Positions 1 through 11,399 of a stretch of DNA of 64,000 bases are shown piece by piece. Within the stretch, counting starts at the first letter, position 1. Each line of letters opens with the position of its first letter. The translations under genes were made by a program, and so were the position numbers. The notes below the pieces were generated by a model that was given only the letters and a program-made list of their open reading frames with translations, was not told where the DNA came from and did not search any database. Origin of the DNA: Lepus europaeus (taxonomy: Eukaryota; Chordata; Mammalia; Lagomorpha; Leporidae); the NCBI RefSeq assembly GCF_033115175.1, contig NC_084850.1, positions 101,185,439-101,249,438 on the forward strand, given 5' to 3'.

Positions 1-200
1 GTGGTCTAATATTTGGGGGTTGAGATACCGTGATATGGAGACTCTGGGGTCAGTCATTGTGAAGTCAAAAATGCAAACCAGAGTTTGAGACCTGGGGGAG
101 CCTTAGTTCTAGGGTTCAGGGATTTGCTGATCTGGTCCCAGGGTTCAGAGCTATGTATGAGCAAAGGTCTGGCTTTGCAGGTTGAGGACGGGTTTGCCTA

Positions 201-900
<700 letters not shown>

Positions 901-1386
901 CAAGTCCTCCAGGGGGCCTCTCAGTAGGCCTGGCCTCGTCTTCCCCATGGGCCCTCCTCACCCACTTTGGGTTCCTCCTCTGTTGGACTGCTTAGACCCA
1001 TCTTTTTTTACTAGCTCAGGTCCTTCTCCTTCAGTCTTATCCTCTGGGGCCCACCTCCTCCGACAAGCTCAGAGCTTCCTCTGGCTGGCTGGCAGCAAGA
1101 GCTGAGCCATCTGCAGTACCTCTGCAGGGCTGGCTGGGGCGAGGAGGAGCCATGGGGCTGGGAATCCTCCCTCTGCCCCAAAACACCATAGACTCCGGGG
1201 CCCAGGTCCAAGACTCCTAGTGCGAGAGGGCTCCTGCATTACAACTTTTCCCTTTAATTCCATAGCAAGCCTCTGGGAGCCCACTCCTATCCCAAGCCGC
1301 AGATATCGCCAACAGGGTACACACCCCTAGGTCACTTCCCTTACCCTTGTCTCCTGTAGCAACCAAATTACTTTCTGCCCATCAGC
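901..1386. other. Non-repetitive upstream flank of WAS
   Basis: No SINE, exon or RNA gene is recognisable. This is the stretch between the proximal promoter and the first SINE, so any conserved enhancer close to WAS would lie here. Confidence 0.5.
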
Positions 1387-1450
1387 CCTTTTTTGTTTTT
1401 ATTTTGTTTATTTATTTGAAAGGTAGAGTGACAGAGAGAGAGAGGGAGAG

Positions 1451-1503
<53 letters not shown>

Positions 1504-1764
1504 CTTCCATATGCTGGTTCACTCTCTAAATGGCCATAGCAGTGAGGGTAGGGCCAGGCCAAGGCCAGGAGCCCAGAACCCCATCTAGGTCTCCCACATG
1601 GGTGCAGGGGCCCAAGCACTTGGGCCATCTGCTGCTGCCTTCCTAGGTGGATTAGCAGGGAGCTGGATCGGAAGTGGAGCAGCCAGAATTTGAACTGATG
1701 CTCCCACATGGGATCCCAGTGTCACAGCTTATGGCTTAACTCACTGCACCACAGCGCCGTCCCC
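1387..1764 (-). mobile_element. C-SINE, classic type, with long (GA)n tract
   Basis: Minus-oriented: TTTATTTATTTGAAAGG tail complement at the left, CACTGCACCACAGCGCC head complement at the right. The internal CT tract has expanded to about 60 bp of (GA)n at 1433-1501, a likely polymorphic microsatellite. Confidence 0.93.
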
Positions 1765-1797
1765 TCAGCTCTTTATATATATATTTTTTTATTTTTA

Positions 1798-2085
1798 AAA
1801 ATCATTTATTTATTTATTTGAAAGACAGAGATAGAGAGATATCTTCACTCCCCAAAATGCCGCAACGGCCGAAGCCGGGCTGATCTGAAGCCAGAGGCCT
1901 GTAGCTTCTTCCGGGTCGCCCACATGGGTGCTGGGGCCCAAGCACTTGGGCCATACTGCTTTCCCAGGAGCATTAGCAGGGAGCTGGATCGGAAGCGGAA
2001 CAGTAAGGACTTGAACTGGCGCCCATGTGGGAGGCCAGCACCACAAGTGGCAGCTTTACCTGCTACGCCACAGCACCAGGCCCCT
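1798..2085 (-). mobile_element. C-SINE, classic type
   Basis: Minus-oriented copy from the TTTATTTATTTATTTGAAAG tail complement to GCCACAGCACCAGGCCCC. Confidence 0.92.
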
Positions 2086-2118
2086 TCGCTCAGCTCTATT
2101 AAAATAAAGGAACTTTAT

Positions 2119-2422
2119 GGAGTCAGGGCTGTGGTGCAGCGGGTTAAAGCCCTGGCCTGCAGCAGCGGTTCAAGTCCCAGCTGCTCCACTTCCGATCCAG
2201 CTCTCTGCTATGGCCTGGGAAAGCAGTACAAGGTGCCCCAAGTACTTGGGCCCCTCTACCCGTGTGGGAGACCTGGAAGAAGCTCCTGGCTGCTGGCTTC
2301 AGATCGGCCCGGCTCCAGTTGCGGCCATCTGGGGAGTGAACCAACGGATGGAAGACTTCTCTCTCTCTGCTTCTGCCTCTCTGTAAATCTGCCTTTCAAA
2401 TAAATAAATCTTAAAAAAAAAG
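2119..2422 (+). mobile_element. C-SINE, classic type, with target-site duplication
   Basis: Plus-oriented full copy flanked by the 13-bp direct repeat aaaggaactttat (2106-2118 and 2423-2435), so both ends are exact. Confidence 0.96.
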
Positions 2423-2485
2423 AAAGGAACTTTATAGCACATACAAGTGCTTGAACAACATCTTATTTAGTATTTGTTGTTTTTT

Positions 2486-2783
2486 TTAAAGGTTTATTCA
2501 TTTTATTTAAAAGGCAGAGTTAGAGAGAGAGGGAGAGACACAGAGAGATCTTCCATCCACTGGTTTACTCCCTAAATGACCACAATGGCCAGGGCTGGGC
2601 CAAGCAGAAGCCAGGAACTAGGAGCCTTCTCTGGGTCTCCCATGTGTGGGCCATCTTCCGCTGCCATCCCAGGTGCATTAGCAGGGAGCCAGACCAGAAG
2701 TGGAGCAGCGAGGAATCGAACCAGAGCATATATGGAATGCGGGTGTGCCAGGTGTCAGCTTAACCTACAGCCCAGGCTCCTCA
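2486..2783 (-). mobile_element. C-SINE, diverged
   Basis: Minus-oriented, from AAAGGTTTATTCATTTTATTT to a decayed head near CAGCCCAGGCTCC. Confidence 0.88.
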
Positions 2784-2820
2784 TTGTTTTGCTTTTGTTT
2801 TTGTTTTACTTTAAACATTT

Positions 2821-3150
2821 ACTTTTTTTTTTTTTTTTGACAGGCAGAGTGGATAGTGAGAGAGAGACAGAGAGAAAGGTCTTCCTTTTTGCCACTGGGT
2901 CACCCTCCAATGGCCGCTGCGGCCGGCGCATCTCGCTGATCCGAAGCCAGGAGCCAGGTGCTTCTCCTGGTCTCCCATGCGGGTGCAGGGCCCAAGGACT
3001 TGGGCCATCCCCCTGCCTTCCCGGGCCATAGCAGAGAGCTGGCCTGGAAGAGGGGCAACCGGGATAGAATCTGGTGCCCCGACTGGGACTAGAACCCAGT
3101 GTGCTGGCGCCGCAAGGCGGAGGATTAGCCTGCTAAGCCACGGCACCGGC
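2821..3150 (-). mobile_element. C-SINE, young subtype
   Basis: T16 followed by GACAGGCAGAGTGGATAGTG, ending AAGCCACGGCACCGGCC. High identity to the other young copies in the window. Confidence 0.95.
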
Positions 3151-3152
3151 CT

Positions 3153-3406
3153 ACTTATTTATTTTAAGGGCCGACAGCGATCTCCCATCTTCTGGTTCAC
3201 TCCCTACATGCCTGCCACAGCCGGGGATGGGTTAGGCCAAGCCAGGAGCCAGGAACTCAGTCTGGGTCTCCCACATAGGTGAGAAGGACCCAACTACTTG
3301 AGCCATCATCTGCTGTCAGGGTGCACATTAGCAGGAAGCTGGTGTGGACAGCAGAGTCAGGACTCACCAGGCACTCCAATTTGGAAGGCAGGTGTCCCAA
3401 GAAACA

Positions 3407-3442
<36 letters not shown>

Positions 3443-3812
3443 ACAGGCAGAGTGGACAGTGAGAGACAGAGACAGAGAGAAAGGTCTTCCTTTTGCCGTT
3501 GGTTCACCCTCCAATGGCCGCCGCGGTAGGCGCACTGCGGCCGGCGCACCGCGCTGATCCGATGGCAGGAGCCAGGTGCTTCTCCTGGTCTCCCATGGGG
3601 TGCAGGGCCCAATGACTTGGGCCATCCTCCACTGCACTCCCTGGCCACAGCAGAGAGCTGGCCTGGAAGAGGGGCAACCGGGACAGGATCGGTGCCCCGA
3701 CCGGGACTAGAACCCGGTGTGCCGGCGCCGCAAGGCGGAGGATTAGCCTAGTGAGCCGCGGCGCCAGCCCCAAGAAACATCTTAATTGCTACACCAAATG
3801 CCTGCTCCTGAA
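3153..3812 (-). mobile_element. Old C-SINE split by a young SINE
   Basis: Diverged minus copy (GTGCACATTAGCAGGAAGCTGG type) at 3153-3398, resuming at 3784-3812 with the head complement. The middle is the young SINE at 3411-3771. Confidence 0.8.
3411..3771 (-). mobile_element. C-SINE, young subtype, nested
   Basis: Starts with a run of 30 or more T. Flanked by the perfect 12-bp duplication aagaaacatctt at 3399-3410 and 3772-3783, inside an older SINE. Confidence 0.97.
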
Positions 3813-3828
3813 CTTTGTAAAAATAGGC

Positions 3829-4105
3829 AGTTGGGGTGGGTTTTAGGCCTAGAGGTTAAGTCCCTGGTTAGGGTGTCTGCATCCCACATTGGACTGCATG
3901 GGCTCAATACTCACCTCTGGCTCTTGACTCCAGTCTCCTGCTGACACAGACCCCGGGAGGCAGCAGTGATGGCTCAAGTTGTTGATTTCCTACCACTCAC
4001 ATGGGAGACCCTGATAGTGTTCCTGGCCCCCACTTCCGCCCCACCCCAGCCCTGGGAGCTCCTTGGTCCAGTCCCTATATGGGAGTGCTGGCTTTCTCTC
4101 TATAA
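3829..4105 (+). mobile_element. Old C-SINE (CAGACCC...GGCAGCAGTGATGGCTCAAG type)
   Basis: Plus-oriented diverged copy of the older C-SINE class, recognised by GCCTAGAGGTTAAG and the GGAGGCAGCAGTGATGGC block. Confidence 0.8.
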
Positions 4106-4109
4106 TAAT

Positions 4110-4430
4110 AACTGGCTGGCGCTGCGGCTCACTTGGCTAATCCTCCGCCTGCAGCGCTGGCACACCGGGTTCTAGTCCCGGTTGGGGCGCCGGATTCTGT
4201 CCCGGTTTCTCCTCTTCCAGGCCAGCTCTCTGCTATGGCCCGGGAGTACAGTGGAGGATGGCCCAGGTCCTTGGGCCCTGCACCCGCATGGGAGACCAAG
4301 AGAAGCACCTGGCTCCTGGCTTCGGATCAGCGCGGTGTGCCGGCCACGGCAGCCATTGGAGGGTGAACCAATGGCAAAGGAAGACCTTTCTCTCTGTCTC
4401 TCTCTCTCACTGTCTGCTCTGCCTGTTAAA
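4110..4430 (+). mobile_element. C-SINE, young subtype
   Basis: GGCTGGCGCTGCGGCTCACTTGGCTAA head, GCCTGTTAAAATA end. The A-tail has become the trinucleotide repeat at 4431-4476. Confidence 0.95.
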
Positions 4431-4431
4431 A

Positions 4432-4463
<32 letters not shown>

Positions 4464-4476
4464 ATAATAATAATAA
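4431..4476. repeat. (TAC)n/(TAA)n microsatellite in a SINE tail
   Basis: About ten TAC units followed by about five TAA units directly after a young SINE. It is tail-derived and likely length-polymorphic. Confidence 0.93.
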
Positions 4477-4592
4477 TTTTGAAGACTTGATTTTCTCCCC
4501 CACTTGACATTCTATTTTCTCTTAACCTTCATGTAGCACTTCACATATGTGCCAGGTACAGTTTTAACCCCCTTGCATTAAAAATCATTTGA

Positions 4593-4892
4593 GGGGCCAG
4601 CACTGTGGCACAGTGGGTTAAATGCCCTGGCCTGGGCACCGGTTCGAGACCCAGCTGCTCCACTTCCGATCCAGTTCTCTGCTGTGGCCAGGGAAAGCAG
4701 TAGAAAATGGCCCAAGTCCTTGGCTCCTGCACCCGCATGGGAGACCTGGATGAAGCTCCTGGTTCCTGGCTTTGGATCGGCACAGCTCCAGCCGTTGCAG
4801 TCAATTGGGGAGGGAACCAGTGGATGGAAGACCTCTCTCTCTCTGCCTCTCCTCTCTCTGTGTAACTCTGACTTTCAAATAAATAAATAAAT
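4593..4892 (+). mobile_element. C-SINE, classic type, with TSD
   Basis: Plus-oriented, flanked by the 10-bp repeat aatcatttga at 4583-4592 and 4893-4902. Confidence 0.95.
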
Positions 4893-4996
4893 AATCATTT
4901 GAACTATCAAAACAGCCTTTGAGGTACATACTGTTATCATGCCCATTTTCCAGATAAGCAACCTAAGGCTCACAGTGGTTAAATGTCCCAGTAGTG

Positions 4997-5301
4997 GGGC
5001 TGCCGCCCACAGTGCCAGCATCCCATATTTGTGCCAGTTCATGTCTGGCTGCTCCATTTCCAATCCAGTTCTCTGCTATGGCCTGGGAGGGTGGTGGAAG
5101 ATGGCCCAGGTTCTTGGGCCCCTCACCCACGTGGGAGACCCAGAAGAGGCTCCTGGCTTCAGATTGGCCCAGCTCTGGCCATAGCAGCCATTTGGAGGGT
5201 GAACCACCAGATGGAAGATTTCTCTCTCTCTCTACCTGTGCCTCTACCCCTCTGTAATTCCGTCTTTCAAATAAATAAATAAATAAATCTTTAAAAAAAA
5301 A
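4997..5301 (+). mobile_element. C-SINE, classic type
   Basis: Plus-oriented. Flanking repeats gtcccagtagtg (4985-4996) and gtcacagtagtg (5302-5313) differ by one base. Confidence 0.93.
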
Positions 5302-5313
5302 GTCACAGTAGTG

Positions 5314-5940
5314 CCCAGGTGGCAACTGGAGCCATCAGATCGCTGGCAGGCTGTGCTCTGAGTGCACGCATTCATCCTGCTGCTCCATGCTGCCTTTCCT
5401 GTTGTTACTGAGTTGTAAGAGCAGTAGCTGTTCATTGTCACCACTGTGTAGTATTCTATGGCATGCACGTGCCAGTTGTTTATCCACAATCTCATGGTTA
5501 CAGTCGGGCTATGTTTGCTTCTTGTAACTGGGAGTCAGGCCACAGTGTTTGCTCCTGGTCCACATGGGCTGAGATACTCTCAGGAGGGAACTTAGTGGGG
5601 TTTGCAACATCTTGAACTTTGCCAGATAATGCCAGACTGCTTTCCCATGTGAATACTGCCTGTATGCTACCCTGGGTCTGTTTCTCCACCCATCACGTAG
5701 GCCATTTGGGGGCATGAAGTCCTCAGGTACAGGGATAGCCTTTTTGGGGTGTTGTGCAGGTCTAGGCTGACACTGACATTTGCAGGTCCCTGAGAGGCCT
5801 CTGTGGCTCCCCACGCTAACAGGTCCAAAGCCACTTTCCTAAATCTGGACTCAAGGCCCTTTCTGGCAGTGCAACAGCAGCCTCCCTCCATCCCATTCTT
5901 CCTCATGACTCAGTTTATGGTGCCCCCCCCCAACTCATAG
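5314..5940. other. Non-SINE DNA with a weak L1-like piece
   Basis: Positions 5430-5500 (TGTAGTATTCTATGGCATG...TTGTTTATCCACAATC) resemble the antisense 3' half of L1. The rest is unassigned, and no exon is seen. Confidence 0.4.
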
Positions 5941-5944
5941 AGCT

Positions 5945-6161
5945 TGGAAGGTACTTCAAAAATGTTGTGGAAAACTTAAGTTAAAAGATAAGCTCATTTG
6001 GTGCAAAATTTTTTTTGGAAATCCATGTGTGGGAAGGATCTTCAAAAGGTTTATGGCAGTCTGTATTATAAAAAATTATGCATGGCTTTCACAAGTTTCT
6101 TGCACCAAAATAAACTTATTGTTCAACTCTGTTTTCTATGAGTTTTTAAAAAATACCCTGA
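5945..6161. mobile_element. Palindromic mariner-like MITE, about 217 bp
   Basis: The left end TGGAAGGTACTTCAAAAATG and the complement of the right end (AGGGTATTTTTTAAAAACTC) form long terminal inverted repeats. The halves contain TTTGGTGCAAAA and its complement TTGCACCAAAATAAAC. The same family recurs at 50,782-51,676 and in fragments elsewhere. The formal family name is not known to me. Confidence 0.75.
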
Positions 6162-6271
6162 GATTTCACACCTCCAGACCTGGAGCACCTTCCAACCTGT
6201 TGATTAGGGCCAGCCCCTACTTGCCTTTAAAACTCAACAATTCTAACCTCCATCCATTGCATTCATTCATT

Positions 6272-6311
6272 AAAAAAAAAAGATTTATTTATTTATTTGA
6301 AGGGCAAAGTG

Positions 6312-6348
<37 letters not shown>

Positions 6349-6545
6349 AAGAGATCTTCCATCCACTAGTTTACACCTGAAATGTCCTAGCAGCTGGGGC
6401 CGGGGCAGTTCAAAACCAGGAGCCTAGAACTCCATGCAGTTCTCCCATGTGGGTGGTAGAGGACCAAGCACTTGAGCCATTTCCTGCTTCCTGCCAGAGT
6501 GTGCATCAACAGGAAACTGGATCAGAGTTGGAATGAATAAGAAAT
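6272..6545 (-). mobile_element. C-SINE, diverged and 5'-truncated
   Basis: Minus-oriented, A-run and GATTTATTTATTTATTTG with (GA)n, ending inside the body near GGATCAGAGTTGG; the tRNA-like head is absent. Confidence 0.88.
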
Positions 6546-6574
6546 CAATAATGTCTTATGTCATTTTGCCTCTG

Positions 6575-6740
6575 GGATTTTTCAAAGTGTCTTATATGTG
6601 TTATTAGCTCAGTAACATTCACAGATGACCCCACGAGGTCAATTGTCCCTACCTTACTGATGGGGAAGCTGAGGCCCAGAGACGCTTAGGTAACTTGTCT
6701 GAGTCACACAGCTTCTGAGTGGTGGAGCTGAGGCCAATTA
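6575..6740 (-). mobile_element. MIR element
   Basis: Core TACTGATGGGGAAGCTGAGGC...GTCACACAGC is the complement of the MIR consensus, the ancient tRNA-derived SINE of all mammals. Confidence 0.8.
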
Positions 6741-6960
6741 TATGAGGGCTAGTTCCTTGTGGGGGCCAAGAGGAACTGCTCCTGCCCCTCCTCTCTCTGC
6801 CCCCAGATCTGTCCTCTTTACCTCTACATCAGGAAAGGCTGAACTGCTATATTCGCTGGTTAGTTTCTAAGTTGACATTTACAAGTTGTATACAATGGTC
6901 TTTCCATGTCTGTGGGGGACCCACCAGGATATTATGTTCTGCAGGTGCTCAACTCCTTTA

Positions 6961-7262
6961 GTGGGGGCTGGTATTGTGGTGTAGTGGGTTAAGTTCCTGT
7001 CTGTAATGCTGGCATCCCACATGGGCAATGGTTTGAATCCTGGCTGCTCCACTTCTGATCGAGCTCCCTGCTAATGGCCTGGGAAAGCATGGGAGGATGG
7101 TCCAAGTGCTTGGGCCCCTGCACCCACGAGAGAGACCCAAAAGAGGCTTCTGGCTCCTGGCTTTGGCCCAGATCCTGCTATTGTGGCCATTTGGGGAGTG
7201 AACCAGTGCATGTAAGTCTCTCTTTCTCTGTAACTCTGCCTTTCAGATAAATAAAAATCTTG
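6961..7262 (+). mobile_element. C-SINE, diverged
   Basis: Plus copy from GGGGGCTGGTATTGTGG to AGATAAATAAAAATC. Confidence 0.9.
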
Positions 7263-7418
7263 TAAAGGTTCTTAAAAAATGGCTTAGTGTTTGCATAGAG
7301 CCTGTGCCCATCCTTCTGTATACTTGAAATCATCTCTGGATAACTTACAATATGTAGTACAAGGTCAGTGCTTTGTAAATCATTGTTATACTGTATTGTT
7401 TAAGAAATAGTGACAAGA

Positions 7419-7727
7419 GGGGCTGGCGCTGTGGCATAGCGGGTAAAGCCAACGCCTGCAGTGCTGGCATCCCATATGGATGCCAGATGGAGTCCCGGCT
7501 GCTCCACTTCTGATCTAGCTCTCTGCTATGGCAGTATAAGATGGCCCAAGTCGTTGGGCCCCTGCCACGTGGGAGACCTGGAAGAAGCTCCTGGCTCCCA
7601 GCTTCGGATTGGCCCAGCTCTGGTCATCGTGGCCAATTGGGTAGTAGTGAACCAGTGGATGGAAGACCTCTCTCTTTGCCTCTGCCTCTCTCTAACTCTG
7701 CCTTTCAAATAAAATAAATTAAAAAAA
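7419..7727 (+). mobile_element. C-SINE, classic type, with TSD
   Basis: Bounded by the 13-bp direct repeat aatagtgacaaga at 7406-7418 and 7728-7740. Confidence 0.96.
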
Positions 7728-7774
7728 AATAGTGACAAGAAAAATGAGTATACATGTTCAGTATAATTTTTTCC

Positions 7775-8486
7775 AAATATTTTCTTTTAACAATATTTAC
7801 TATATTAATTGAAAGACAGACATGCAAAGAGAGAAAAGCAGACATAAAGAGTTTTCCCATCTGTTGATTCACTCCCCAAATGCTCACAATAGTCAAGGCT
7901 GGACCAGGCCAAAGCTGGGAGCTGGGAATTAATTTTTATTTTTTTTTGGACAGGCAGAGTGGATAGTGAGAGAGAGAGACAGAGAGAAAGGTCTTCCTTT
8001 TTGCCGTTGGTTCACCCTCCAATGGCCACTGCAGACGGCGCATCGTGCTGATCCGAAGCCAGGAGCCAGGTGCTTCTCCTGGTCTCCCATGCGGGTGCAG
8101 GGCCCAAGCACTTGGGCCATCCTCCACTGCCTTCCCGGGCCATAGCAGAGAGCTGGCCTGGAAGAGGGGCAACCGGGATAGAGTCCGGCACCCTGACCAG
8201 GACTAGAACCCGGTGTGCTGGCACCGCAAGGCGGAGGATTAGCCTGTTAAGCCACGGCGCCGCCGGCTCGGGAATTAATATTAATGCAGGTCTCCCATGT
8301 GGGTGGTATGGACACAACCACTTGAGCTATCACCTGCTGTCCCCTGGCGCCCCCCCCCCCCCCACCAGTGTGCACATAGCAGGAAGCTGGAATGAGGAGC
8401 TGAGCCAGGACTGAGACTCAGGCACTCGACGATGGAATGTGGGCATCCCACATGGTATCTTAACCATTGTGCCAATGTCTGCCCCC
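7775..8486 (-). mobile_element. Old C-SINE split by a young SINE
   Basis: Diverged minus copy at 7775-7923 and 8280-8486 (ends GCCAATGTCTGCCCCC); includes a run of 14 C at 8350. Confidence 0.85.
7934..8269 (-). mobile_element. C-SINE, young subtype, nested
   Basis: Inserted in the old copy with the 10-bp duplication gggaattaat at 7924-7933 and 8270-8279. Confidence 0.96.
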
Positions 8487-8775
8487 TTCCAAATGCTTTT
8501 AGTTTGAGCTTGGTTGAGGCCATGGGTGTGGAAGCTGTGGATATGAGGGCTGACTGTATTTTCTCTTCTTTCCAAATAGCTGACAGGTTTCAGATTCATG
8601 CTTGCCTCTAAATAAATCTAAAGCAGCTTTTTTTTGTTACTTTAGTCTTTAATAGAATCATTTTCCCATCCTGCAATATAGTGGTTTATAACTTATTTTC
8701 ACATTCTTCCTATTGCTGGATTACTCTGCTGGCCTTCGTCAGTAATTTGGAGCTGGTTTATTTTGCCTTTTCCAT

Positions 8776-9068
8776 AAAATTTATTTATGTATTTATTTGA
8801 AAGGCAGAGCATTAGAGCGTGAGTGACAGAGGGTTTGGGATCTTTCATCCACCGTGGAACTTCCACAGCGTGAGCTTCCATTCACTCCCAAGATGGCCAC
8901 AAGAACCATGGCTGGATCAGGCCAAAGCCAGAAGCCAGGAACTCCACCCTGGTCTCCCATGTGGGTGGCAGGGGCCCAAGCACCCTTCCCAGGCGCATAA
9001 GCAGGAAGCTGGATGAGAAAGAGTATCAAGAACTTGAACCTTAACCCTCTGTGCCACCATATCCACCC
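8776..9068 (-). mobile_element. C-SINE, diverged
   Basis: Minus-oriented, TTTATTTATGTATTTATTTGAAAGG to GTGCCACCATATCCACCCC. Confidence 0.88.
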
Positions 9069-9218
9069 CTTTTTGGTTTTGTATCCCCTAAGCTCTGGCT
9101 TTGCTGCCCTGGATATCAGTACCTGCTGAGGTGATGACCTCAGTGGTAATCTGTTCTCCTGCTCCTTCAGACAGACTTTTAAAAAAATTCTAGTAGGCTC
9201 AATGTTGTTGTTGTTGTT

Positions 9219-9533
9219 TTAAGATTTATTTATTTGTTTGTTTGAAAGGCAGAGTTAGAGGCAGAGAGAGAAGACTTCCATCTGCTGGCCCACTCCCCAG
9301 ATGGCTGCAACACCCAGAGCTGGGTTGATCCGAAGCCAGGAGCCAGGAGCTTCTTTCGGGTCTCCCACGTGGGTGCAGGGGCCCAAGCACTCAGGCCATC
9401 TCCCACTGCTTTCCTGGGCCATAGCAGAGAGCTGGATCAGAAGAGGAGAAGCCAAGACTTGAACTGGCCCATGCAGGGGATGCTGGCACTGTAGGTGGCG
9501 GCTTTACCTGCTTTGCCACAGCACTGACTCTCT
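9219..9533 (-). mobile_element. C-SINE, classic type
   Basis: Minus-oriented copy following a (TTG)n run at 9205-9217; ends GCCACAGCACTGACTC. Confidence 0.92.
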
Positions 9534-10614
9534 TCAAAGGGACTTCAAACCAAAAAAACCTCAATCCAGCTTTTCTGGGTGTTCTCAGCAAAAGCGCTGG
9601 TCTGATGGCAGTCAGTGCACCACAGCTGGGTGGGCACCAGGACCCAGTATGCGCCTGGTAGTAACTTATACCCACCTCATACTCCAAAGCTGCCAGGGGT
9701 CACAGATGGAGAATCATGTGCTGCTCTTATCTTGTGCCTTCTCTTATTTGGGGAAGATGTTGCCTATAAGATCCTGATCCCTACCTTCCAATCCCCAAGT
9801 AGGCAGTAAGACATGGGGGTGTCTTCCATTCTCTGGGCACCACCATGTAATTGAGTCCATGGACGACAGGCAGGCGTGGGGAGGTTGCTAATGCTGCTCT
9901 TTAAGACCACAGTAGGGCCAAGAGGGCAACACTTAGGTTGCCGCACCATCCTGCCCGACCTTCACGGCCCTCTGTACCTCTGCCTGAGGGGTGCTCCCTG
10001 GGACAGCCCCACCTCAGCAGGTGTCCTCTCCCAACCCTCAGACTCCGTGCTCCCTTTTCAATAGGAAGCATTGAGGAGGCTTCCTTTCACCACCCTGAAA
10101 TGACACGCGTGTAAGTCACAAGCCTTGGCGCAGTGGGGCTGTGCCCCCTCCCCCTGCATCTCAACCTTTGCCCTTTGACTGTTGAAGCCCTCCAGTTGCC
10201 GTGACAACCAGACTGCCCACCAGGAGCTCCCAAAACACCCCCAGGGCAGGTGGGAAGTGCACCAGTGTCTGGTTCGTGCGGTATCCCCACGACCTAGCAC
10301 AAGCCCCCACGTGCAACAGGAAAGTGCTCCGTCCAGACAGCTACCCTGTAACCTACTGCCCTCTTCCCTCAAGCCTTCCCTGCCCTCCATCACGTCCCTG
10401 CCTGGGGAGAGAAAGAAAAATAACTGAGTGCGCAAAGCCAGTCCCCTCCCACTGCTCTCTGATGCTTGGGGCACTGACGCTAGGGGCAAATGCATGCCAT
10501 GGGAGCCCTCGGGCCGGGTGGGGTGGGGTGGGGTGAGCACAGAGACAGGGGCACTGACCTAGGGACAAATGCGTGGGGTGGGGTGAGCACAGAAACACCT
10601 GGAGGGCAGGGAAT
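9534..10614. other. SINE-free intergenic DNA
   Basis: No SINE or exon is recognised. Contains the small GC-rich tandem duplication at 10,468-10,597. It is the left part of the longest SINE-free block between the two genes. Confidence 0.55.
10468..10597. repeat. Imperfect two-copy tandem duplication, GGGGTGGGGT-rich
   Basis: The blocks GGGGCACTGAC-CTAGGG-CAAATGC and GTGGGGTGAGCACAGA each occur twice. The second copy has lost about 30 bp of the middle. Confidence 0.8.
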
Positions 10615-10795
10615 GGCTCAGAGCTTAGAGCCTCGGGCTCTGGCCCGGCTGTCTCAGCAGCGTGCCTTCTGGTACCTTCTCAGAGCCTCAGTCCTCCAGT
10701 CCACAAGTGAAGATAACAGCAGTTAAGGTTGTTTGTGAAGGCTCAGTGAGGCAACTCATGCAGGGTGATTAGGACAGGTCTGGGCACGTTGTGAC
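10615..10795 (+). mobile_element. MIR element
   Basis: Plus-oriented MIR features: a CTCAGAGCCTCAGT block, then AAGTGAAGATAACAG, GTGAAGGCTCAGTGAGG and TCTGGGCAC in consensus order. Confidence 0.7.
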
Positions 10796-11399
10796 TGCGT
10801 TACTGTCGGTTTATGAAATAGCTGAGTAACCAATGATCTCCCTTCCGCCAGTATCCGCCCCCCCCTCCCAAGCCCTTCCTCATCTTCCTCCATCAGATTT
10901 GCGGGTCGCACCACCACTGGCAATGGTCAAGCACCGAGCACCCAGCACCACGCTCCCACTGCCCTTTCTCTACTTTCCCCTGCGGCAAAGCGCCTCTCAC
11001 GCAGCCATCCCGTGAGACCCGGACTCCGCCAGCTGTGTCACGAGCTCCAGGAGCCCTCCCCGCCAACCCGGGACCCCACCCACCACATGGGTCCCGCCCT
11101 ACTGCCCCTCCTGCACAGCAAAATACCGGCTCTGCGAGCTCCAACTCGGACCAGCCGGGGAAGCAGGGGTCCCACCGAGCCCTGCACTGCCTACGCCCTC
11201 ACTCCCCACCAGCGCTCCTTGCACCCCAATCTTTGCAGTCCCAGGAGTACCCACACCTCAGTCTGTGCGCTCACAACAGTGCCCACAGCCGAGTGTGCGG
11301 CTCCAGGCGTGCCCACTCCCCTGCCTGTGGGACCCCCAAAACGATAATGGGACAGCCTGGACTGGACCACGTGGGCACGGGGGAGGGACGCAGAAATGG

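Noticed and set aside
1433-1501. CRISPR-like or satellite array
   Set aside because: Plain (GA)n inside a SINE; no repeat-spacer structure anywhere in the window.
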